A stretch of DNA of 64,000 bases from Candidatus Termititenax sp. (GCA_020719045.1 DYQY01000007.1:5425-69424); one strand, 5' to 3'; numbered from the stretch's first letter, positions 55,293 to 63,896 are shown. Made by a program: numbers and translations. The notes: generated from the letters alone by a model not told the origin.

Positions 55293-55412
55293 TCATTTAG
55301 TTGTTAATACATAAGGACGAATCACCACTGAACTTACGAATTTACTGCCTCTGCTACCTAAAAGCATCCATCCATTCTCTTTAGCTATCTTCTGTGTTTG
55401 TGTCTCGTACAT
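55293..55412 (-). CDS. Very small protein, 39 aa, unknown
   Basis: The frame reads MYETQTQKIAKENGW near the start and ends VVIRPYVLTTK. It has a strong ribosome site (CGGAGGAT) and a promoter-like GGGAT-N16-CGATAA pair 32 bases before the ATG. That spacing matches the other two close sites of this class. A GTGGA/TCCAC hairpin follows at 55271-55286. No family is recognised. It lies just downstream of the 1040-aa gene but has its own promoter motif. Confidence 0.55.
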   Translation of the reverse strand: MYETQTQKIAKENGWMLLGSRGSKFVSSVVIRPYVLTTK

Positions 55413-55444
55413 TGTGTTATCCTCCGTTCGTCCCTTATATTAAG

Positions 55445-55471
55445 TTATCGAACAAATAGGAAAAAAATCCC
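55445..55471 (-). promoter_or_regulatory. ECF-like promoter motif upstream of the 39-aa gene
   Basis: Minus strand GGGAT (55471-55467), 16 bases, CGATAA (55450-55445). It shares the 15-mer CGATAACTTAATATA with the site at 46345 and the TGTGGGA context with the site at 29843. Confidence 0.5.
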
Positions 55472-55514
55472 ACACTATTTTTCACACACAAAATTTTCAC
55501 ATATCTTTCATAAT

Positions 55515-58500
55515 TTACTGACTTACAGGCTGATACTTCTCAATTAAACTTAAATCACCTGATTCATGAACTTTGTCATACAAATCACCTGGCAAAGGTT
55601 CAAAATGAGTAGCCTGCTCAAAAGGACTAATTGAAGTATTAGCTTCCATAATCACTTTAATAAGTGGCCAACCACTATCCATAAGCTTATATTCCAAACC
55701 AGTTACTTTAAATCCACAACGTTCATACGCACCAATAACATTAGCATTACTTTCAGAAGCAGATGTCTCGAGCTTAATTTTATCTATTCCTTCTTGTCTC
55801 GCTCTTGACCACAATCGAAGAAGCATTCGTCTAAAAAACCTATGCTGACGGTACTCTGGATTTACTGCTGCCTTAGAAATATATATATACTTGCCTTCGT
55901 CATCCTCTTGCATATATGCATATAGCATTCCGACTAATTTTGTACCATCATCTACAACAAAAGAATAGTCTGCTTTCCCTGAATTACTCTTCTGATAATA
56001 ACTAATAGGAGTAGGATTAGACGGATCATGAGGTATCATTCTATCTAACGTCAAAAGTTGATTAGATCTTTCTGCTACAAGTCTATCAGTCATAGGAACT
56101 ATTTCTGAACCACTTAGAAAATCTTCTGGATGAACAAGCAAATCATTTATCACTCCAGAAATAATAATGCCAAGTTCTTGAAAGTTCCGATTATGTTGTA
56201 ACCCTGTTGCTATTCTTAGAGTATGCATATACCAGTCCATTCTTGTCACAACAAAACCCCAACTAGTACCGTCAGCAAGACTTATTCCCTTTGATGCTGC
56301 TCTCTCAAATACTCTTCGTTTTATCTCTTCAAACACTCTCCCAGCAATATAATCATCTGTATCCTTCTCCTCAATCTTCAAATAAGCATGTATATTCGAA
56401 TCGGGATCATAATGAAAACTGAACATAACCTTATGAATCTTACTTGAATCAATATTATCCCTTATCTGCAGCTCACTACTTCCATCAAATGGTGATTTAT
56501 AAATAAACAACCCTCTTTCACTCTTGTCCTGAATTAATAGCTCATTCAATCCTAATCTTATCGAGCTTATAAGTAGACCCGTATTACGTTGCCTTTTCAG
56601 CACCATAAAGTCTAAATAATTTTTCATCGTACCAGATGCGTATCTCTGATAAAAAAGAAGCTCCAATAGTCTCTGGCTATATGAATCCTGAATAGTTCCA
56701 TCCGCAACTAATCCATCCTCAAGAATAGATTTAATTTTCTCTAATTTATTAACATAATGCTTACTAGCATATAAATTAATAACTCCTCCAGTAGTAACAT
56801 CAAAGCCTAACTGATGCATCTTCGCCATACTCGTTGTAAAAATTAAAAATACATTATCAGGAATACCACTTGGAAATAATGTTGATGAAGTTATTCTTTC
56901 AAAATCCATTGTATTATCTACAACCAAATAAACTGGATTCGTAATCCGATAACTATTTATATCTAACATTCTACAGAAATGAAGAAGGTCAAATGACTTA
57001 GTATAAAAGAAAGGAGAAATGCTTTGATCCAGACAAAGCAACTGTCCTCCAACACATTGCGCATTTTCTGCTAGCACTTTCTCAACCATTGTATCTATCT
57101 CTTGTTTTGTACTATTTGTAGCTAATCTTTCCAGCCTATTTTCTCCCTGACATTCTTCTGAATAATGTGGATTGCTTGAGAAAATATTCTCTATCAGAAA
57201 GTCTGTTTCCCAATAATGAGGTGTTGTATATGCCTTTGAAACAAGCTTTGCTAAACAAGTAATCACTGCTCGTGTAGCTGTCATCCCAGAATTAGTTGTA
57301 AGCACAACTGAACCGTCTAAAACACCAAGCCTTCTATTAATCTCTTCATATGACGAACTACGCTCAATATCAATAATCTTCGCAGAAAACTGCACTAGCG
57401 ACCTTAAGGCATAATAAGATTCATGAAAAACACTCCTAACATCAGATAATAACGGCTCTTCTTGTGAAAGAACACTGTTCAACTTATCACCGAGCATCTG
57501 AAATTTAACTATTAATATATTTCTAATATCTTGGTTTAATGATCTCTCTAAAAAAGTATCTTGCAATGACGCTAACGAAATCTTTACTGTATCCACAAGT
57601 ACTTGGTAGTCTCTTTGCATTTCCCGAATATTTGACTCGCCGGAAATTCTGCTAGCATTTTCATCCCAAGTGATAATAGTATCTTCAGTTTTAATTTCAG
57701 TGTTCAATAAAGGCAATAATCTACTTGCTTCATAGCTATACTCAACAACATCTCTAATGGCTGGACGATAACCCATAGATGCTGCATCCTGCAATAACTG
57801 ATACCTTAATTTGTCAGACATATTATGAAAAAAACTAACCTTACGAAACCTTTGAGAATCTGATTTATAAGGGTCATAAGGTTCTTCGACTAATACCTGA
57901 TAACTTCTACCACTTCTTGTAATCTGACTCTGTATTCGTTCCTTAAAAACATTCTCAACAATAAATCCTGTTTTTAAATAAAACCCGCTTCTGAAGAAAT
58001 CTTTTTCCTTTGTACTATTGATATCTTCTATTTGATCCAAAAATTTTGATAGCTCACCTTCATTTTGAATTTCTACCGCAACTAATCTGTTTGTATTTCC
58101 TTGCTCTAAGAAATCTTTAAGAATCCCATTGCCAGACAAATACCATACAGCCTCTTTATCAGGAGACATCGTAATATATTTTGCAGCTAAATTAATAAAG
58201 CTATAACTTTTGGCTGAATTAATCATAACAACATTTCTATCATAAGAATCTCCAAAAACAGGAATGTTCATTTCTGAACGCAAATACTTAATGTGCGCAT
58301 TTAAGCTAAGTAATCCCCCCTGAAAGACAGAAGCACCCTTCTTCGGTGCAGGAGATCGGTACTCCTGACTGATTAAAGCAAAAAAGAACCATTCTCTTAA
58401 AGTAAGGTATCTACTAGAAATATCCTCTACTTTGCAACCAAACAATTCTTTAATATCTTGAATCTCATTTTTTAATTTAGAAAATATTGCGAAACTTATG

Positions 58501-58637
58501 TTATTTAACGAATTACCACAAAGCAGAAGAGACATTGCCTCTTCCATCCTGAGTAAATCCGAATAAATATTATCATCTGAAATATTTAATATCTTATTAA
58601 CATTAGAAACAGAAACTAGCTTATACTTAACAAACAA
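55515..58637 (-). CDS. 1040-aa protein with PLP-enzyme-like core and C-terminal GNAT domain
   Basis: No complete match comes to mind. The N-terminal ~430 residues are helical and unrecognised. A central part resembles Cys/Met-metabolism PLP enzymes: LTTNSGMTATRAVITCL near 440, YLVVDNTMDFERI near 580, then FTTSMAKMHQLGFDVTTGGVI with K606 where the PLP lysine would be. The last part (about 880-990) is a GNAT acetyltransferase fold: GMLYAYMQEDDEGKYIYISKAAV, NPEYRQHRFFRRMLLRLW and YERCGFKVTGLEYKL. The acetyl-CoA loop, normally RxxGxG/A, reads RQHRFF, so activity is uncertain. The start is TTG 58637 with GGAGG six bases upstream. There is no signal peptide. A promoter-like GGGAA-N16-CGATAT pair lies 28 bases upstream. 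Confidence 0.7.
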   Translation of the reverse strand: MFVKYKLVSVSNVNKILNISDDNIYSDLLRMEEAMSLLLCGNSLNNISFAIFSKLKNEIQDIKELFGCKVEDISSRYLTLREWFFFALISQEYRSPAPKKGASVFQGGLLSLNAHIKYLRSEMNIPVFGDSYDRNVVMINSAKSYSFINLAAKYITMSPDKEAVWYLSGNGILKDFLEQGNTNRLVAVEIQNEGELSKFLDQIEDINSTKEKDFFRSGFYLKTGFIVENVFKERIQSQITRSGRSYQVLVEEPYDPYKSDSQRFRKVSFFHNMSDKLRYQLLQDAASMGYRPAIRDVVEYSYEASRLLPLLNTEIKTEDTIITWDENASRISGESNIREMQRDYQVLVDTVKISLASLQDTFLERSLNQDIRNILIVKFQMLGDKLNSVLSQEEPLLSDVRSVFHESYYALRSLVQFSAKIIDIERSSSYEEINRRLGVLDGSVVLTTNSGMTATRAVITCLAKLVSKAYTTPHYWETDFLIENIFSSNPHYSEECQGENRLERLATNSTKQEIDTMVEKVLAENAQCVGGQLLCLDQSISPFFYTKSFDLLHFCRMLDINSYRITNPVYLVVDNTMDFERITSSTLFPSGIPDNVFLIFTTSMAKMHQLGFDVTTGGVINLYASKHYVNKLEKIKSILEDGLVADGTIQDSYSQRLLELLFYQRYASGTMKNYLDFMVLKRQRNTGLLISSIRLGLNELLIQDKSERGLFIYKSPFDGSSELQIRDNIDSSKIHKVMFSFHYDPDSNIHAYLKIEEKDTDDYIAGRVFEEIKRRVFERAASKGISLADGTSWGFVVTRMDWYMHTLRIATGLQHNRNFQELGIIISGVINDLLVHPEDFLSGSEIVPMTDRLVAERSNQLLTLDRMIPHDPSNPTPISYYQKSNSGKADYSFVVDDGTKLVGMLYAYMQEDDEGKYIYISKAAVNPEYRQHRFFRRMLLRLWSRARQEGIDKIKLETSASESNANVIGAYERCGFKVTGLEYKLMDSGWPLIKVIMEANTSISPFEQATHFEPLPGDLYDKVHESGDLSLIEKYQPVSQ

Positions 58638-58665
58638 TAACTTCCTCCATCAATTAACTACTAAT

Positions 58666-58692
58666 ATATCGATGGAGTTCTTAAATATTCCC
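58666..58692 (-). promoter_or_regulatory. ECF-like promoter motif upstream of the 1040-aa gene
   Basis: Minus strand GGGAA (58692-58688), 16 bases, CGATAT (58671-58666), 28 bases before the TTG start. Confidence 0.5.
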
Positions 58693-58703
58693 TAAATAAA
58701 AAA

Positions 58704-59162
58704 CTATTTTTTTGTTGTTAGACTTCTCGTCCAATATTGCGTTTTCCCTACCCAGCCCCAAGCATCAATAGACCCTCTCACTAAAAGACGACCATCCTTC
58801 TCTATGACCATGTAACAGTAATATGTTTTACCATCCTCGGGATTATAAATCACACCATCTATCCACTTACTTGACTTATCATCATACTTAAAATCCTTTA
58901 AAAACTCTAATCCAAGAATTGCTCTTCCTCTTAACTTTTCATCAGGATTCTTATCGTCAAGCTTAGCTTTTGCAGAATCTTTCTCATCCATTGGTTCCTT
59001 TAACCAAATAATATTCCCAATAAACTTATCATTAACCTTCTTAATCTCTACGATAGACTTATCTTCAACTGTGTACCATTTGCCTGTAACGGCAGAACCA
59101 CTTTCTTCACCAGCAAAAATACAAACTGAAAGAAAAATCAATACTAAAAATAGTCTTTTCAT
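58704..59162 (-). CDS. DUF2147 exported protein
   Basis: A 152-residue protein with a signal peptide (MKRLFLVLIFLSVCIFA). The mature part matches DUF2147: GKWYTVEDKSIVEIKKVNDKFIGNIIWL, LRGRAILGLEFLKDF, WIDGVIYNPEDGKTYYCYM and VRGSIDAWGWVGKTQYWTR (cited in parts), a small lipocalin-like beta barrel of the periplasm. Its function is unknown. ATG 59162 is preceded by GGGAGG and starts the signal peptide directly, so I prefer it to an upstream in-frame codon at 59195. Confidence 0.88.
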   Translation of the reverse strand: MKRLFLVLIFLSVCIFAGEESGSAVTGKWYTVEDKSIVEIKKVNDKFIGNIIWLKEPMDEKDSAKAKLDDKNPDEKLRGRAILGLEFLKDFKYDDKSSKWIDGVIYNPEDGKTYYCYMVIEKDGRLLVRGSIDAWGWVGKTQYWTRSLTTKK

Positions 59163-59222
59163 TAAATTACCTCCCAAATAATATGTTACTAACATACCAT
59201 TAACTTAATATGCTAGTACACA

Positions 59223-60047
59223 CTAATGGTCTAAAACATCTTCAAGGATATTTAACATCTTCAAAATCCTAGGCCCTGGCCTTCTCATGGCCAAGTCACT
59301 AATAATATGTATTTCTGGATTATACCCACCTCTACTTAGCCAAGAATATTCATCAATAGAAGCTTCACTAAAAACAAGAATTACATCAGGTCTTAATGAC
59401 TGCAATATTTCCTTAGTAATTCTTGGGTAAGGAATATTAACATTTATACTATTAGCTAACTTAAACAATTTTAATAAAGGCAAATAATATTCGTCCTTTC
59501 CAACAACATATACAGCTTCAACTTTTCCCTGATGTACTTCTTGATCAACTACAACTAATACACTTTTCCTTTTTTTATTAATAAACTTCTTTTGAATACT
59601 AATCATTTTTGTCTTAATCAAAGAAACCAACTCTTTCGCTTCTTTCTTTCTACCGACGTGATTACCAGTCTTAGTTATTGCATCTAAAACATCTTTTACA
59701 GAACGAGAACTAAAACTATCTGATTTTAAATTATGTCTTTTTAGAAAAAGTCTAATATCTTCATTGCCATCCATAAATAAGACCAAATCCGGGCTAAGTC
59801 TTAAAATGGTTTCTTGGTTGATATCATAGTATCCGCCTACCTTTGGTAAGCTCATTGCTTGAGGTGGATAATCACAATATCTACTGACAGCAATAACATC
59901 CTCTGTAGCGCCAATTGCAAACAAAGTCTCAGTTAATCCAGGTGCAGTTGATACAACCCTCATAGGTAATACAACATTGAATTGCAAAACCAAGAGGGTT
60001 ATAAATAAATAATTAAATCGTTGTCTTAAGCCCAAAATACCAAACAT
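59223..60047 (-). CDS. btuF: Periplasmic cobalamin-binding protein BtuF-like
   Basis: The substrate-binding subunit of a cobalamin or metal-chelate ABC importer. An N-terminal export segment (YLFITLLVLQFNVV) leads into RVVSTAPGLTETLFAIGA and VSRYCDYPPQAMSLPKVGGYYDINQETI (cited in part), the BtuF/FepB fold pattern; RYCDYP is characteristic of BtuF. 274 residues is usual. It overlaps the receptor gene by 35 bases and so lies under the same cobalamin riboswitch, which supports the B12 assignment over heme or siderophores. The BtuCD permease and ATPase are not in the window. Confidence 0.85.
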   Translation of the reverse strand: MFGILGLRQRFNYLFITLLVLQFNVVLPMRVVSTAPGLTETLFAIGATEDVIAVSRYCDYPPQAMSLPKVGGYYDINQETILRLSPDLVLFMDGNEDIRLFLKRHNLKSDSFSSRSVKDVLDAITKTGNHVGRKKEAKELVSLIKTKMISIQKKFINKKRKSVLVVVDQEVHQGKVEAVYVVGKDEYYLPLLKLFKLANSINVNIPYPRITKEILQSLRPDVILVFSEASIDEYSWLSRGGYNPEIHIISDLAMRRPGPRILKMLNILEDVLDH

Positions 60048-61755
60048 TTCTTAAAGTATTATACCCAGAAATTTCCTGATAAACTTCCCCAAAAACATTT
60101 ATAGCCTTAACGAACAAATCAATATTACCAAAATTCTTTACTACAGATAAATCGACTGTTTGATACGATGGTAATGCTACGTTACCTACATCTAATCTAC
60201 TGCCAACTTTAGTATAAAATATACTTAAATCACATGAGAATACATCAAACATCAAATCTAAAGTTATTTTCTGCTTTGGCACTCGTAATGACTGACCAGA
60301 ATCATTTCTAGAGTTTGTATACACATACTCAACAGAAGACTTTTTTACAATTGGCAAATCCAATAAATCAGCTCCAACAGAATACCCATCAATCAAAGTA
60401 TCAGCCGTAATATTCATGTAATTCCCAGTCCATGCACCAGTAGAAATCCAATCAATCTTACTATTTACTACTGATGAAAAAACATTTGTTCTGAGAATTA
60501 CATTATCAATCCCTTGATAAGCCAATCCAAAATCCAATATTCTAGAGGTCTCTGCATTTAAATTAATGTTTCCAGAGAAGCTATCATATTTCTCATATAA
60601 AGTTGGCTGACGGTATCCAGTTGCATAATTTAGTTTAAGCTCATAATCTGAAATCTTCTTCCATAATGAGGCATTATAAGTAAAAACTGACTTATCACTT
60701 GTATAAGTTGCAAACCTTGATCCAATACTATAGTTAATTACAGATTCAGCAGAAAAAATATTATAAAAAGAAATATCAGCTTGCTCTTTTTCCGCAAACC
60801 AAGTTGTCTTTGCCTTCTCTGTTCTTCTAGTTAGACCCCAAACTAAATCCTTGTTACGAAACTTCTCATTAAACTTAATATCCAACTCATTTAAATAACC
60901 ATTGAATATACTTGAACCTGAGTCATAATCTCGAATAATAGTAGAGCCATTGTAACTAAAAGCCACACTGCTATCATTATCCAATTCTTGATTAACCTTG
61001 ATACCATACAAATCATGGTTAGCTAAAACATGTGAATTAAAACCATCCAAATCTGAATCAAGTCTATTTTCCGAAAAAAATGTCGATAACTTTGTTTTAT
61101 CTCCAAAGCTTATATCTGCATCAATTTCTAGAGACCTCTTCTTTTCCAAATCTCTTTCAACATCACTATCCATCCAAGACAGCTGACCTTGTTTACTATC
61201 ACTGTAAGCCAACCCAAATCTATACCAATCACTTTTTAGCGCACTTTTAATACTTCCAGAATAATATCTATCCCCAAGCAACACCGCACAGGTTGTATCT
61301 GTTTTAATTGACGGCACAATATTAATAACCCCAGCTACAGCTGAATTACCATAATAAGAAGAAGCTGCGCCTCTAATAATCTCAATCCTATCAATATTCA
61401 TCATGGAAAAAGCATCCAAATATGGAGTTCCTTGTGGCGTTGACGCATCAAACAAATCCACACCACGATATAAAACCTTCGCTTGATTTGAAGCCATTCC
61501 ATTCATTAAAACAGTTTTTGTTCCTCCAGAATTAACAGCATTAATTCCAGTAACTCTTTTGAAAACACCATGAGAATCTCTCTCTACCCAAGCATCAAGA
61601 ATCCCAGAATCAATATAACTAAAATTATTATGCTTATCATAATATCCATTTGATGAACTTGCTTTTACGTCTAACGTGATTGTTTTTAGCTTAACAACCT
61701 CAGCTGAAAAACCAATATTTACAATAATCAAACCTATCACTAATAACTTTTTCAT
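60013..61755 (-). CDS. btuB: TonB-dependent outer-membrane receptor, BtuB-like
   Basis: An outer-membrane transporter, 580 residues. Signal peptide MKKLLVIGLIIVNIGFSA is followed by a plug domain with VTGINAVNSGGTKTVLMNG, VLYRGVDLFDASTPQG, DRIEIIRGAASSYYGNSAVAGVINIV (in parts), then a beta-barrel ending in WYFGLKTTI. A clear TonB box is not obvious; TITLDVKA near the mature start is a candidate. The barrel is at the short end, as in BtuB. A cobalamin riboswitch upstream identifies the likely substrate as vitamin B12 or a corrinoid. Confidence 0.9.
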   Translation of the reverse strand: MKKLLVIGLIIVNIGFSAEVVKLKTITLDVKASSSNGYYDKHNNFSYIDSGILDAWVERDSHGVFKRVTGINAVNSGGTKTVLMNGMASNQAKVLYRGVDLFDASTPQGTPYLDAFSMMNIDRIEIIRGAASSYYGNSAVAGVINIVPSIKTDTTCAVLLGDRYYSGSIKSALKSDWYRFGLAYSDSKQGQLSWMDSDVERDLEKKRSLEIDADISFGDKTKLSTFFSENRLDSDLDGFNSHVLANHDLYGIKVNQELDNDSSVAFSYNGSTIIRDYDSGSSIFNGYLNELDIKFNEKFRNKDLVWGLTRRTEKAKTTWFAEKEQADISFYNIFSAESVINYSIGSRFATYTSDKSVFTYNASLWKKISDYELKLNYATGYRQPTLYEKYDSFSGNINLNAETSRILDFGLAYQGIDNVILRTNVFSSVVNSKIDWISTGAWTGNYMNITADTLIDGYSVGADLLDLPIVKKSSVEYVYTNSRNDSGQSLRVPKQKITLDLMFDVFSCDLSIFYTKVGSRLDVGNVALPSYQTVDLSVVKNFGNIDLFVKAINVFGEVYQEISGYNTLRNVWYFGLKTTI

Positions 61756-61780
61756 TTTTACTTCCTACCTCTCTTGGCAA

Positions 61781-61975
61781 CCTCTCCAAAGTATTGGCGA
61801 GGGTTAATAAACTATCTTTACAAAAATTGGAATAGACCTATGAACTAGAAAATTGGGAATTGATTATAGAAACTATCATCTGCCACCTCCACGAGCTTTA
61901 ATTTTCTTTTGGCATTCCGACTTTACGGTTGCGGGCCAGTGAGGGTAATAATCCCTTCTTTCCCAAAAGAATGTG
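61781..61975 (-). promoter_or_regulatory. Cobalamin riboswitch upstream of btuB-btuF
   Basis: On the minus strand the core at 61935-61910 contains CCCGCAACCGTAAAG followed by TCGGAATGCCA. This corresponds to the CCCGCxACTGTAA and B12-box consensus. Upstream GGGAA (61964-61960) and CACTGG complete the conserved core. A -10 TATAAT lies at 61984-61979. Near the gene a hairpin (61781-61802, CCTCTCCAA / TTGGCGAGG) is a likely expression platform just before the ribosome site. Cobalamin binding should reduce expression of the importer. Confidence 0.85.
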
Positions 61976-62108
61976 TTCATTATAGTGATAAAAGACAAAA
62001 GATAAAAGATTTTTTTCTATTTTCAATTTCTCAATTGAAAAATAAACAAATAAACCCTACGACGCATTTACTTCGTAAATAGCTTTGTATGGCAGGCAAA
62101 TAAACAGT

Positions 62109-62121
62109 TATAATACAGACA
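62109..62121 (+). promoter_or_regulatory. Leaderless promoter for pabB
   Basis: TATAAT (62109-62114), six bases, ATG 62121. TTGTAT at 62085-62090 is a weak -35. No Shine-Dalgarno. A small hairpin ATTTAC-TTC-GTAAAT lies at 62066-62080. Confidence 0.55.
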
Positions 62122-63074
62122 TGAAACAACTAATTAACGAGCTTGGCTCTAAAAATATACCTTTTCTGTTTATTCTAGACTATGAACTAAAGTCACCAAT
62201 CGTAGTGCCCTTAAATGAAATAAACTCATCTAACATCAAATATAATTTTAACGGAACAGCTAACTACAACACAAAAAATGTTCACCAAAACATTACGCTT
62301 AAGAGCTATCCTATAGACAAAGGATTATACCAATCAACGTTCCAAAAAGTTATTCAAGAGCAGCTAGAAGGAAACAACTATCTCCTTAACCTAACATTTT
62401 CAACACCCATAAAAATAAACGATTCTTTAGAAAAAATATTTACCAATGCAGCAGCAAAATACAAGCTGTTATATAATGACAAATTTGTATGTTTCTCTCC
62501 TGAAACATTTGTCCAAATAAAGAATGGAGTCATTTGGTCTTACCCTATGAAAGGAACAATAGATGCTTCACTGCCTAACGCAAAAGAAACCCTGCTTAAC
62601 AACCATAAAGAAACCCAGGAGCATACGACTATAGTTGATTTAATAAGAAATGATTTAAGTCAAGTTGCTAACAATGTTCATGTTACTAAATTCAAATACT
62701 TAGACAAAATTAAAACATCAAATAAACAGTTACTTCAAATGAGCTCAGAAATCAAAGGCTTTTTACCTAAAAACTACCAAACCCAATTAGGTGACATTTT
62801 ATACAAGCTTCTTCCAGCAGGCTCAATAACGGGCGCACCCAAAAAAAAATGTATTGAATTAATAAACCAATTCGAAACACACAAAAGAGGATACTACACA
62901 GGTGTAATGGGAATATTCGACGGTGAGAATTTAGACAGTGCAGTAATGATACGATTCATCGAAAAACAACAAGATAAATACGTCTATAAGAGCGGTGGCG
63001 GAATTAGAATTGATAGTAATTTTGAACAAGAATACGAGGAGCTAAATGACAAAATCTACATCCCTATTCATTGA
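62121..63074 (+). CDS. pabB: Aminodeoxychorismate synthase component I
   Basis: It aminates chorismate to 4-amino-4-deoxychorismate for folate synthesis. The chorismate-binding domain shows PMKGTIDASLPNAKETL, TIVDLIRNDLSQVA, PAGSITGAPKKKCIELI and YYTGVMGIFDG, and ends in IRIDSNFEQEYEELNDK. With 317 residues it is the short form that lacks much of the N-terminal TrpE-like region. I use ATG 62121 because the -10 lies just before it; a longer frame from TTG 62085 would include the promoter. The next gene is pabC with a 29-base overlap. The glutamine amidotransferase PabA is not here. Confidence 0.9.
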   Translation: MKQLINELGSKNIPFLFILDYELKSPIVVPLNEINSSNIKYNFNGTANYNTKNVHQNITLKSYPIDKGLYQSTFQKVIQEQLEGNNYLLNLTFSTPIKINDSLEKIFTNAAAKYKLLYNDKFVCFSPETFVQIKNGVIWSYPMKGTIDASLPNAKETLLNNHKETQEHTTIVDLIRNDLSQVANNVHVTKFKYLDKIKTSNKQLLQMSSEIKGFLPKNYQTQLGDILYKLLPAGSITGAPKKKCIELINQFETHKRGYYTGVMGIFDGENLDSAVMIRFIEKQQDKYVYKSGGGIRIDSNFEQEYEELNDKIYIPIH

Positions 63075-63642
63075 AACTTTGTTTATCAAAGACGGACACC
63101 CGTTACACCTAAAATGGCACCAACAACGGGTTAATAATACCTTTAATAAATTCTTCCAGAATACCCAACCATTCCTTATTGAAGAAAGGGTAAACAACCT
63201 TCCTCTGTCACTACAAAAATGTAAAATAACCTATTCAGAAAAAATAGAGAGCATTGAGTTTGAACCATTTATCCCTAAACAAATTAATAGCTTAAGAATC
63301 GTTGAATCAGAACCATTTGACTACGCATATAAGTACGCTGATAGGGCCACACTAAACCAGCTAAGAGAAAGAAGAGAAGACTGCGATGATATCCTAATAA
63401 GTATAAATGGCTACATTAAAGACACTTCGTTTGCTAATGTTGTTTTATTTGATGGAGAGCAATACTTTACACCAGACCCACCTCTACTATATGGCACAAA
63501 ACGTGCCCAGCTTCTTGAGCTAGCAGTGATAAAAGCTTTACCCATTAGAACATCTGACTTACACCTTTTTAAAGAACTTCACATGATTAATGCACTAGCT
63601 AACCTAGGCGACTATGTTATAAATATAGATAAGATTTTCTAA
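63046..63642 (+). CDS. pabC: Aminodeoxychorismate lyase (class IV aminotransferase fold)
   Basis: A PLP enzyme that releases pyruvate from aminodeoxychorismate to give p-aminobenzoate. The 198-residue chain has SLFIETLFIKDGHPLHLKWHQQR at the N-terminus, the probable PLP lysine in AYKYADRATLN, and DDILISINGYIKDTSFANVVLF (parts), typical of fold-type IV. It is shorter than the usual 260-280, with a reduced C-terminus. Its start lies inside the end of pabB. Position after pabB makes PabC more likely than a branched-chain aminotransferase. Confidence 0.85.
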   Translation: MTKSTSLFIETLFIKDGHPLHLKWHQQRVNNTFNKFFQNTQPFLIEERVNNLPLSLQKCKITYSEKIESIEFEPFIPKQINSLRIVESEPFDYAYKYADRATLNQLRERREDCDDILISINGYIKDTSFANVVLFDGEQYFTPDPPLLYGTKRAQLLELAVIKALPIRTSDLHLFKELHMINALANLGDYVINIDKIF

Positions 63643-63896
63643 ACTACAGGGATATAAATACTAAAAACTGTACCAATATTGACAGTAGACTCAATCCACA
63701 AGGAACCATTATGTCGTTCAATAACATTCCCAACTATCTCACAATCAGAGTCATCCTCAAAATTCATTTTATTGATTCTCGCAACTTCTTCTGGCTCAAT
63801 TCCAACACCATTATCTGAAATTGATATCACAAGCTCACTTCCAATTTTCCTTACATCAAAACAAATCTCACCTGAATCAAAATTATAAGTACGCAT
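63639..63896 (-). pseudogene. Histidine kinase ATPase-domain fragment
   Basis: 85 residues from the end of a sensor kinase. The G1 box (ISDNGVGI) and a G2-like end (HNGSLWIESTVNIGTVFSIYIPVV, cited in part) are present, but the N box, the phosphoacceptor histidine and the sensor part are absent. Upstream the frame runs into sequence unlike a kinase, and the boundary coincides with an IS-like end at about 63897. I read it as the 3' remnant of a kinase gene interrupted by an insertion. A shared upstream reading frame makes the apparent ATG incidental. Confidence 0.7.

Noticed and set aside
46345-55471. Classical flagellar sigma-28 promoters
   Set aside because: CCGATAA at one site resembles sigma-28, but the TAAA box at the proper spacing is missing at all four sites, and GGGAA or GCAAC at 16-17 fits better.
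62085-62120. Extra N-terminal residues for PabB from TTG 62085
   Set aside because: This would include the promoter -10 region in the gene and adds residues not seen in the family.
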